From positions 2,470,542 through 2,534,541 of the forward strand of contig BSQZ01000078.1 in assembly GCA_033239005.1 (NCBI GenBank): a stretch of DNA of 64,000 bases. The letters run 5' to 3'. Below the pieces are notes generated by a model. That model made no database searches. It had not been told where the DNA came from and saw only the letters and a program-made list of their open reading frames with translations. Both the position numbers and the translations under genes were made by a program. The stretch comes from Lamellibrachia satsuma. Lineage: Eukaryota; Annelida; Polychaeta; Sabellida; Siboglinidae. The stretch's first letter is position 1. Every line of letters starts with the position of its first letter. Shown here piece after piece: positions 24,270 through 33,964 of the stretch.

Positions 24270-25505
24270 ATGCTTGATTCTCCTACAGCGGTCAATGGAT
24301 CATGCGTAATTTGGATGACGATCGTGATTGACGTGTTAATCTAATGTGCTGATTGTGAGTTTTGAATGACAATGACGACGGTTGGCTCTAAGTTTAGGGT
24401 AGTGGGCGTCGACTGATCACCGCTTCTTGCATCATTTAAATGAGCAGCTTTGCATGAATATTTATGACATTCATGTGAATTGTTGATGATTTCTATCTGA
24501 AAAAGGTAAAAATAAATAATTGTTCCTGAATCAGCCATGGATAAAATGTCCAGTGTTTAATTACAATACACATTTTTTATTCATAATAAATGAAATACAC
24601 ATTTTATCTTCCAAAGGGTCATGAGTTTAAACAAAACTATACAGGTGTACAGGTGAAAATAGTACCTCTTAAAGTTAAATATTATTTCAAGAAAGCATAG
24701 TGTGAAATACAGAAAAAATATGTTAAAAACAATGGATTAGTTAAGTTGCTTGATCAAAGGCATGGTTCTATTAAGATGTTTTGAAAGCATGTATGAAATT
24801 ACAATTTCTTAGTGCTGGGCTAAGAGATTAAATAGTATATGGATGAATTTCCACGAATAAAGTATCTTAGATTTGGACTGTACAGTTCAACATACTGAAA
24901 CAAAACTGTTCCATGGGCTACTAATCATTAGTTCCAGTAAACATGTTACAGCCTATCACTAACCTATATTAAATAGCAAATAACACAATCAGAGAATTCT
25001 TTTATCACCTGCCAGAAAATATAAAAATAGACATGTAACCGCAGAAGTTGATGATTTATGAAAGCCGCATTATGACCATCGATGGAATCAAGTCAATAAT
25101 CTGTGTTGCTACAACGTGTGGCAACACACACAGTTGCAATGACATATGATAGCTGATGCCAATCACATACTAATACAATAACACAATAGACAATGACAGC
25201 AGGCACTTAATGTCATCAATAAGGCTATCTGCAAACAATATACAAGCAAACAACTTGAAGGCTTTATATATCCATGCCTCCGTATTCAACTACACTATCA
25301 TAGGACATTGTAAATCATCATGCACAGAACAAAAACTAAAACAAAACAAACTGATTGTACACCTGTTATCTCTCTGTAACCAAGACCTACATAAGATCCT
25401 GTGACAAACATATACACTGCTAGACTCATTCCTTAATCTGATGACAAATCAAAAGTAATGCAAATCATGTACTAATTACAACAGCATGTTTACATTCTCC
25501 ATAAT
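24270..25505. other. Intronic AT-rich sequence, nothing recognised
   Basis: No gene, RNA or repeat array visible on either strand. Confidence 0.35.
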
Positions 25506-25506
25506 C

Positions 25507-25945
25507 CAACCTACCTAGTATCCACTGCAACATGCTAGCTCGTTTGTGCAACTGTTGTATATAGTTTTTTGTGAAATCATCAGACAAACTATTAAATTAA
25601 ATTTGGTCAAACATTAAGTGAAGTGAAGATGGAAATGCTGAAAACTTACAAATTTCACACTTGGTGAAATTTAACTACTTTGTCATGTGATTGGCGAGAG
25701 GATGGAAGTCACACCCATGATTGGCACTGACCCACACAGTGTTTACCATTTTGGATATCCACTATTTTGAGCCTTACCAGATCTAACAGCTAAAGTCAAT
25801 TGTTTTGATGATTTAAAAAAAATATTTATTATTTTTATTATTAAATCAACTGTGTATGTTTCATAAACCATTCACACACTACAAATCTGGACATCAACTA
25901 ACCATATTTGTGATGGGCTAATTTGTGGAGGACAGAGTTTTAAGT
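25507..25945 (+). mobile_element. Family X, most complete single-copy member
   Basis: It starts CTACCTAGTATCCACTGCAA CATGCTAGCTCGTTTG. Internal blocks include GAAATCATCAGACAAACTAT, GATGGAAATGCTGAAAAC, GGTGAAATTTAACTACTTTG, TTGATGATTTAAAAAA and CCATTCACACACTACAAATC. It ends TGTGATGGGCTAATTTGTGG AGGACAGAGTTTTAAG. The copy at 45.1-45.37 kb matches it in reverse over most of this length. No open frame and no tRNA head of its own, so it is a non-autonomous dispersed repeat of unknown class. Confidence 0.7.
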
Positions 25946-26033
25946 ACTAAAGTACACACAAATCTCCCATATATTGTACACTACATTGCACAGGAGAAAA
26001 GGCAGCAACTACAAGAGCCTAAGGCTCCTTATA

Positions 26034-26152
26034 CCACCCAGTCAAGTCTTACTACCCAGTCAAGTCTTATACTACCCAGTCAAGTCTTATACCGCCCAGT
26101 CAAGTCTTATACCACCCAGTCAAGTCTTATACTACCCAGTCAAGTCTGGGTA
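26034..26152 (+). repeat. 21-base minisatellite, about 6 copies
   Basis: The unit is ACCCAGTCAAGTCTTATACT with ACC/CGCC variants and one shortened copy. It begins about 90 bases after the 3' end of the family X member at 25.5-25.9 kb. Confidence 0.93.
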
Positions 26153-26657
26153 GTGCAACGCCTGCTTCATGAAGCATTCATACCATATGAAGGAACTTAT
26201 ATGGACATGTCACGCAGATCGTGTAACTCAAAACGATCATAGAAAACATGCATAGAATTGCTGACAATTGTTCTGAGCTTTGTAATTTATACCAAACATC
26301 CATATAGGTTCCATCCTGGTATTCCCAATCCCCGGGAGAATTTTTTGTTGTTTTTAATGTACGAACCACCCCCATGGCCACACATATGAGAAACTGATGG
26401 AGATACGAGAGAACAATCACACCACCAACAACTTTACATTATAGATGCATTTCCTTTACAAAGTCCCACAGATGTTACCCAGATAGTGAAACAAATGTTC
26501 CAGCAATGAACAAGAAAATTGGCGAACTTTGAAACTATCAGGTGCCGACAGAATCTATTTCACAGCAGAGTGCTTATCAGAAGTTTCACTTTAATATACC
26601 CACTGGCGCTACAAGGCTGTTGATTATTAATACAGAACCAGGACATTCCTGTCACCT

Positions 26658-26869
26658 GGTATGATTACACGTCGGCCGAACCCGATGATATTCAGTGCAC
26701 GGTTGATGCACTTTGGCCGCAGTGACGTCAATACGACACTATCAAACAGATCCAGAGCTATACGGTGCAGCTTATCTGTTTTACAAACTCTAATCCACCA
26801 TGCGACCAGCAATACAGTCAATATGAAACACAGCTGCCAGGTCATCAGTTTAAAGAACTGTGACATCAT
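26658..26869 (-). CDS. Possible first exon of a membrane-anchored protein
   Basis: An ATG at 26869 opens a 70-codon frame. It begins MMSQFFKLMTWQLCFILTVL, then LVAWWIRVCKTDK, a stretch of about 16 hydrophobic residues followed by basic residues, like a signal anchor. It then reads LHRIALDLFDSVVLTSLRPK. A CCAG|GTGACA donor-like site occurs at about 26658, just before the frame ends. The composition is more gene-like than the surroundings. It does not fit the phase between the exons at 51759 and 24159, so it would belong to another transcript. I do not recognise it. Chance is a real alternative. Confidence 0.22.
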
Positions 26870-26909
26870 TTCATTACTGGCTCTGATACACAGAATGTCT
26901 CGTTTCTAG

Positions 26910-27520
26910 TGTACCGAGGTCCACCAGGAGATATCAGATGAGATTACGATCAGAGGTGTTCAGGGTAATAAGGTCTGGCAGACTATTCCACCACAAACAG
27001 TGATCAAAGCAGATGCTACAAGTTTCACGAATCAATCCTGATACAACCTGATCTCTTTCTCAGCCAATAATGAAATTTCGTTATGGGCACGATTCGTCGT
27101 TAAGGACATAAGAGAATAACAAGAAGACACTAGCTAAAAAGCCTTTTTGGTGTGTACACAAAGTTTAATATTATATGTATTACATGCCAAAAAATAAAGA
27201 AAAATTTATGTAAAGGTAAACTTAGAAGTTTAATGCGTCTAACTCGCAACGTGCATGTAAAAAGTTAATGAGATGGATGATCACGTGGTTTTGTGACGTC
27301 ACTTGTGACATGGGTTTACATTCAGTCAGTGATTTCTTTGCAATGCTTCAGTTTAGTTTCACTCGCGTTGCTATAGCGAGTGATGGTGATGTAAATTTTC
27401 CAGAATAAAAAGTATAATGTAACAATTTCGAAGTGATACCGCAGAATCATCTTTGAATTTGGATCTTTCAGAGCAGTTTAGCGACATCAGTAGCCTTTGA
27501 CTTCGATCTTATTTACTTTC
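26910..27520. other. Unannotated sequence
   Basis: No gene recognised. GTGACGTCAC at about 27295-27304 is a full CRE-like palindrome, and TCACTCGCGTTGCTATAGCGAGTGA at 27359-27383 is a short hairpin (arms TCACTCGC/GCGAGTGA). Confidence 0.35.
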
Positions 27521-27521
27521 T

Positions 27522-27830
27522 GACCAAACCATGAAAACAACCACCTACAGCTGCCAAGCTTCTCCTCATATATCTACCATACGCACACACGTGACGTGGT
27601 CAAACAGTACTCTTACTTCCATGTAAAGATAAAAATAAACAAAGACTTGCCATCTCCTATGCCTAGCATCGCGGAGCTAGGTGTAGAAGATAACTAGCTT
27701 TTGTTTGTGTAAGTTGTTATTGTTACATGGAAGTAACAGTGATGTTTGACCATGTGACATGTGTATATGTATGGTAAATATATGAGAAGTTTGGCTGCTC
27801 TAGGTGGTCGTTTTCAGGGTTAAGTTTGAA
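27522..27830. mobile_element. Foldback (inverted-repeat) element, inner pair
   Basis: Imperfect arms of about 110 bases lie at 27522-27640 and 27710-27830. For example ACTTCCATGTAA at about 27616 faces TTACATGGAAGT at about 27723, and AACCACCTACAGCTGCCAAG faces TTGGCTGCTCTAGGTGGT. The central spacer is about 70 bases. Foldback or MITE-like. No transposase seen. Confidence 0.7.
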
Positions 27831-29280
27831 GATGTAGTATATTTCCATTTCCACAACACCAAAAAATTCATTAGAATTCAATTAATTAATAATTCAAGTA
27901 ATACTCTGTTCTACCAGCCTGTCTCGATTATGCACATTTTTCCCACGCTTATCGGCAAGCTTCGACTTGATGCAGTTATGACAAGGAAGTGCTATGAGAC
28001 TGGGACTTTCCATTCATTCACCGTACCATTGACAGCGATAGCGGTTGTTTAGAAGTGAGCATCAGAATGGTTTATGGTATGGCATTCAATTGTAATACAA
28101 ACAGTAGTAAGAATATAGTAACATGTAGTTGGCTTATGCTCCCTATGGAACCAACTGTTTAAGAAAAACAAACTTCAAACTGACGAAGCACAGCTGGCTT
28201 TGCGTGCTTTGAGAAAACTTGCTTCGACTGCGATCCGGACCAGAGAAGGTGACAGCCCTGGGTTATCCTGGTGCTAAAATCTCTTTGAAAGAGGATGACG
28301 TGCCAACACTATTGTGGAAGCTATGTTGATGCCATCAATCCATAGAACACATGCAACTAAACAGGCATCAGTGACCACAGTCCACCTCGGATCGAAGCAA
28401 GCTGTCACCGTGGATACAGGTGATGTTGGCTCATGGTGAATTCGGCCAGGTGAATTCAGACAGCATTCTTTGGAGAGTTTGGCCCGCAACTCTGGTAACT
28501 TCGGTCTCAGAGCACAACCAGCAACATAATATATTATATTATAGTGATCTTGGCCCAAATGATTTTGTACCAAGCACTTGAAGCTTAATATGTGTCTTAC
28601 TGTGAATAAAGCATAATAGTTATTCTCTCATTTGTTAATTGATTTAGTTCCACCATAACACAAAATTGTTGCTTTGTAACTGCTTTTATAGCTTTCGCAT
28701 AAAATACGGTGCTATATTTTTTCCATTGTAACATTCAGTCAGCGAGATGATCATTAGAACTTATACAATTCATTGTATACCTAAAATTCAGATCCTATAA
28801 TATATTATACCAAAAACTGTAATATTATATACAGTTGAATAATTTAAATAAATAAAATTACAATTATCATAATATCGTTTCTATATTTAAGATTTTCATG
28901 CGTTTCCCCTCACCAGGGGAAATTCTCCCCAGATTTTTGATTAAATCAAATACAGAGCAACGACAGCGATAAGCAATTATTGTATGTGAGTACAACGAAG
29001 CCACCTGCACATCGTCTTTGATCTATAGTGTTTTTCGTCAGATCATTTTTGAATGTGAAGCATGGTCTTTTATTCACACCTGCTCAGTGTTCACATTGTA
29101 AGGTGAATGAATGGAAAGTCCCAGTTTTGTAACACTTCCCAGTCATATGTAACGTCACAATAAGTGCGAGAAAAATATGCATAATCGAGACAGGCTGGTA
29201 GAACAGAGTATTACTTGGAATTATTAATTAATTGAATTCTAATTAATTTTTTTGCGTTGTAGAAATGGAAATATACTACA
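27831..29280. mobile_element. Long inverted repeat with a 1.08 kb spacer
   Basis: The arm at 27831-28022 (TAGTATATTTCCATTTC, ACTCTGTTCTACCAGCCTGT, CTGGGACTTTCCATTCATTC) recurs in reverse at 29102-29280 (GAATGAATGGAAAGTCCCAG, ACAGGCTGGTAGAACAGAGT, GAAATGGAAATATACTAC). The arms are about 180-190 bases and visibly diverged. The spacer holds a minus-strand open frame of 99 codons (28274-28573) with no recognisable domain. It could be a non-autonomous foldback transposon or an inverted duplication. Confidence 0.7.
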
Positions 29281-30264
29281 AGATGTAATATAATATGCTT
29301 TCAAGCAATCACTTTTTTTATTCCATTTAAAAACAGAATCGGTGGGTGATACTGTGCATGATTGCAATGGCAAACAGATGGAATGATTTCTGCCATGTAC
29401 CTCTGTGAATACCACATTGGTAGATATCATATTACACCATAAATCACTACAGCCTGTACTTGCTATTTTATATTTAATGATTAAAAATAAATACGAAATA
29501 ATATGAGACGGTACCAAATTACTGATAAAAACTGGATACATTGTTTCAATAGATAACATGTAGTTAAACTTGACGCCAACAGAGAATATCACCCACAAAA
29601 ACCATATCTTATGTAATAATTCAGTGATCATTTATTATTTATTTTAGATCCTCATTATATACTGCTACTGTTATTTTTAAACACACATACAGTGGAGTCT
29701 TCCTTATCTGCACATTTTTATTCCCAGTGCTTTTGGCAGGATTAACGAAGCTTGCAGATTGGTGAATAACTGAATAATGAAGTCATTTACAGCATGTTGA
29801 GATCGATCTACAAAAAGTTCGGGTTACTGATGAAGAAGATTACTGAAGAACGGATAAACAGGACGTATGACTATGTAACAATCACATATAGACATTGGGT
29901 AATATTGTAAGTTACTCTATATGGAGTATACAAAGGTAAGTGTGTGTACGTGTGTGTATGTGTGTTTGTGTATGCATGCGTGGGCATAAGCCACCAACAC
30001 GCACATGTCAATTAAACGCATTGGTACAGCGGGTTGGTGTCAAAGACCCCAGGCCATCGTTAATCAATGATGGAAATGCACCCTGAACTATGAATGATAC
30101 ACCTGTCACATGCACCTCAGTGGACCTTACATGCCTGCCTCAGTAACTGCATCTCAGGGTCATTTCTGTCAGGACAAATTTTTTATTCCTGTGAAAACTG
30201 CCTCCCCAACTAAATATTTTTGCCAAGTCTTGTATTAGGATCATCCTGAAAGAAATAAAACCTA
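29281..30264. other. Unannotated AT-rich sequence
   Basis: Only a (TG)n-like stretch at 29938-29975 stands out. No gene seen. Confidence 0.35.
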
Positions 30265-30765
30265 CCTAGTATCCACTACAACATGTTAGCTGTAGTATCC
30301 ACTATGACATGTTAGCTCTAGTATCCACTGCGACATGCTAGCTCTAGTATCCACTACGACATGTTAGCTCTTGTATCCACTACGACATGCGAGCTCTAGT
30401 TTCCACTACGACATGCTAGCTCTAGTATCCACTACGACATGCTAGCTCTAGTATCCACTACGACATGCTAGCTCTAGTATCCACTATGACATGCCAGCTC
30501 TAGTATCCACTACGACATGCCAGCTCTAGTATCCACTACGACACGCTAGCTCTAGTATCCACTATGACACGCTAGCTCTAGTATCCACTATGACATGCTA
30601 GCTCTAGTATCCACTACGACACGCTAGCTCCTAGTATCCACTACGACACACGCTAGCTCTAGTATCCACTACGACACACTAGCTCTAGTATCCACTATGA
30701 CATGCTAGCTCTAGTATCCACTACGACATGCTAGCTCTAGTATCTACTACAACATGCTAGCTTGT
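30265..30765 (+). repeat. 26-base array, about 19 copies, expansion of the family X 5' tip
   Basis: The unit is CTCTAGTATCCACTACGACA TGCTAG with ACACGC, ATGCCA and TGTTAG variants and a few one- or two-base length changes. The first and last units merge into single-copy family X flanks (CCTACCTAGTATCC on the left, TGCTAGCTTGTTTGTACAC on the right). Confidence 0.97.
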
Positions 30766-31025
30766 TTGTACACATTTTTTACTGGGTTCGGTCAACATTT
30801 TGTTAAAAAAGGCAAAACTGGTCCAGCTTGATAAATTATGACATAAGGGTGTTCACAATTTCACAATTTACTAAATCTAATGAACAAAGTCAAATATTTT
30901 GATGATTTAAAAAACATGCACACCCTTTTATCAGCAGAATTACAAAATTATATTACTTAAGATATTCATGCATTACAGATATGAATATCAATGAACTGGA
31001 TTCATGATGGATTGAAGACAGACAT
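30766..31025 (+). mobile_element. Family X body downstream of the 26-base array
   Basis: TTTTGATGATTTAAAAAACA and ACAGATATGAATATCAATGA ACTGGATTCATGATGGATTG align with other family members. Diverged, non-coding. Confidence 0.55.
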
Positions 31026-31029
31026 GTAC

Positions 31030-31920
31030 TTGAAGCTAACAAGAAGCTGTTACTATTAAGCAAAAACTATTATTATGCAAAGTCATGGTAATAGAATTGA
31101 GGTATTAAATACGTGACTACAACAAAACTTCCAAGGAGACAAAACCATTCCTTCCAGTGGCCATGAATGATATATTTCATTTTAGAACATGACAAGAAAA
31201 TTCCGAAGCAGTGTTCACCTCAAACTACACCTGCCATTAACATAAAAAGTAGAGCCACTGGATTGTTGCCAAGTGTGACTGCTGTCACATGACTGACATG
31301 TCACATAGGCACTTGTAATGATCTCTCACAGTCGTGCCTTATATACAGCTGACATATCATGTTGCGGCTCACACCTTTGCAGGCATCGTCAATTATTTAT
31401 GAATTTTTTCCTGGTATGACTCATGGCAGTGACGCACGTGTACAAAAAACAAAAAAGTGGACATAATTATCTCATCTGGTGTCTGTTTCTTTCATCTGTG
31501 ACGTCATTTACCTGTGCTAGGGTTCTGCAGTGGTATCAATGCATCGCCACTTCAACCTATGCCGTCAAATGAAACTGACATTTGAAAGCGTTGCGTGTGA
31601 ACAAACTGGGTCCGTAAAAAGTTGAGATCTGTGTTTGTCAGTAGCGTTCGCCGACTCGTAAAAACTACAACGTGAGAACCAGAATAATTTTGACATAAAA
31701 AACAACGGAGCAACTGACTCCTAAGTTACTTCGTCATAATACGTTTGATTTTGTTTCACGGCTTCATAAAATTTTTTTGCTGGACACGTTTTTATGTAAA
31801 AATATCAGTGAAGCTGATATCAACTGCAGTCTATGATAACAGCTGACATTTTGTTACTTTGAAACATAAAAACATTATTTCAAAAGTTCAACTGAGTGTG
31901 AGTGACAATGTGACCTTAAA
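31030..31920. other. Unannotated sequence
   Basis: No gene or repeat recognised. Confidence 0.35.
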
Positions 31921-31923
31921 AAA

Positions 31924-32071
31924 TCCCCCTACAATGACATCACATCCCCAGGTCATGCCACCCCCCTCTGGATGATGTCATGTACTCCAGATGACATCAC
32001 ACCCCCTTGGATGACATCATTTCCCCTTGCGTGACATCACATCCCCTTGGATGACATCACTTCCTCTTTCC
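31924..32071 (+). repeat. Degenerate GATGACATCACATCCCCTTG repeats
   Basis: About seven imperfect copies of a 19-21-base unit with CCCC and GATGACATCA cores. Confidence 0.8.
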
Positions 32072-32384
32072 ACAGTGGCATACATCAACATAATCGACCA
32101 ACCATGCAGAATAACATCATCAGTGATGGAGCAACATTATTTAACTTCACTGTTGACACAAGCTTGCATGACTAATGAAGTCATTGACGTCACTGCGCTG
32201 TTCATTATGCATCTGATATCTGTGTTATGTTGGATAATTTGACAGTGACAATCAAGTGGGTGGGAATAGGTTCTATGCCACGTACAACGCACAGTACTGG
32301 CCAATACTCCATCACGCAGACATTAAATCATGAATGCGTTTCATACATAAAATTACTATAATGATAACGCCGGTTTCTGCCTAG

Positions 32385-32655
32385 ACAAGGCATTCATGGT
32401 GCAAGTTTTTGGCAGCAGCGAATGCAGTGCACATGTGTGAGGCCATTGGTTCTGTGAGTCCATAACAGGTTTTTTTCATTTTCCTGTGTGTGATCTTTGC
32501 CTTCTCCACACACCAGATAGAAAGGACCAATAGCTTTTAGTGTCTCATCCGAAAGACAGGCAAAGTGGGGTGAACAAAATTGCCCAGCCAGTAGGTGGAC
32601 TGGAACCCCGGTCCTCCTGACTGACAATGTAGTGCTCTAACCATGGAGCCACCTA
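32385..32655 (-). mobile_element. tRNA-derived SINE, copy 2
   Basis: On the minus strand the head reads GGTGGCTCCATGGTTAGAGC (A box) and GACCGGGGTTCCAGTCCACC (B box), close to a true tRNA. The body shares GGCAATTTTGTTCACCCCAC, TTTCGGATGAGACACTAAAA and AAAGATCACACACAGG with the copies at 46.3 and 57.6 kb. No anticodon arm that folds cleanly and no mature end, so a SINE rather than a tRNA gene. A 77-codon minus-strand frame over it is incidental. Confidence 0.8.
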
Positions 32656-32659
32656 CTAG

Positions 32660-33960
32660 ACAAAACACCAGCAATATATCTGACTTCATCTGTATTTTGA
32701 ATAATCTGCTTTATGTGGTAAAGTAGTATATATAACACACTCGAAACCAATCAATGGCAGTCAGCATATCATGGTGGAAGTCAGCATGTTGTGATGACAA
32801 GTTGGCATGGCAACTGTTGTCATGTCGCCATGACAACTTTCACAATTTGGCAGTGACGATTATAACTGAATGCCTGTCACCTTGGCTCCCCACACCCACC
32901 TTGAATCATAAATAGTCATGAGGTCATGAACGCCTTTTTTATAAATAAAATTACTAGACCAAAGTTGTCAACATTTGGCCCACTGACAATTTGCCTGCTG
33001 ATATGTAATTCAGATTGTAGGCAGATACAATCCACAGTGACATGACTGAATTATACAGAATATTTAAATACTAATAATGCTGTCAATCACACGTACTGTT
33101 TATTACTCTGAGCAATTTGTCCAAATGTGTTTTAATTCAATCAGACCTGTACAAAAAGAGAGACTGTCTGTTGGATGCAGTCTCTGTCTGTTAGAGAATG
33201 TACAACAGTTTTCATTGGTTTAACTAATACGGAGCCAGTTGGGGGTTTCGTATAATTACAATGCCCAATTTCTATGAATGTTTAGTACAACTAAATTAAC
33301 AATGTAATATTTTAGGTTTTAAACTCTACTGATGTAGTACATTTACCATAAAAAATAGCACAGAATGGGAATATGACAGATCAATTAATTATCTGTTGAC
33401 AAACTTTATATTTAACCTTCAAATGTGAAGATTCATTGGTCTGTTTATAACCACCGTAAGACAATCAGGTTTAATTTCATTGCCATATTGTGTATTTTTT
33501 TAATGTTGAGGTATTAAAGGTTACGATTAATAACATGTTTTCATCGAATGGTATTTTTTAACTGACTGATATGTTATATAAATACTAGTAAATTCAGTGT
33601 AGCAACATCCCACAAAACTATCTTTCAGTGAACCAATGAAAATTGTTCCACTTTAAGAACGGCAACTAACTGAAACCTTGACAAAGGGATCATCCTACCA
33701 TTCATACAGTCAAATAACTGCAAAAGCAGTCTGTCTAAAAATAATGTTCTCATTTGTGTCTCGTATGTGGAAACAGAACTGTCATTTTTCAAGAGGACCT
33801 GTCTACAATTCTCAACATGTTTGCCTTGTACATGACTCAAGTCAGGTCCAAATCGTGGACAGAATGAAACCTTGAGAAAGCTATTTTTATTCGTTTCTGT
33901 TTGCCTAACAGTGTAATAGGCACTTACTGTATGTCAACTTTAGATCTAGGATTGGGCCCT
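32660..33960. other. Unannotated sequence
   Basis: Local dyads around GTTGTCATGTCGCCATGACAAC (32816-32837) and a short CTGTCTGTT duplication. No supported gene. Confidence 0.35.
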
Positions 33961-33964
33961 GAGA

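Noticed and set aside
32590..32655. tRNA gene on the minus strand
   Set aside because: A and B boxes are good but the sequence runs directly into a SINE body shared with other copies, and a clean cloverleaf is not evident.
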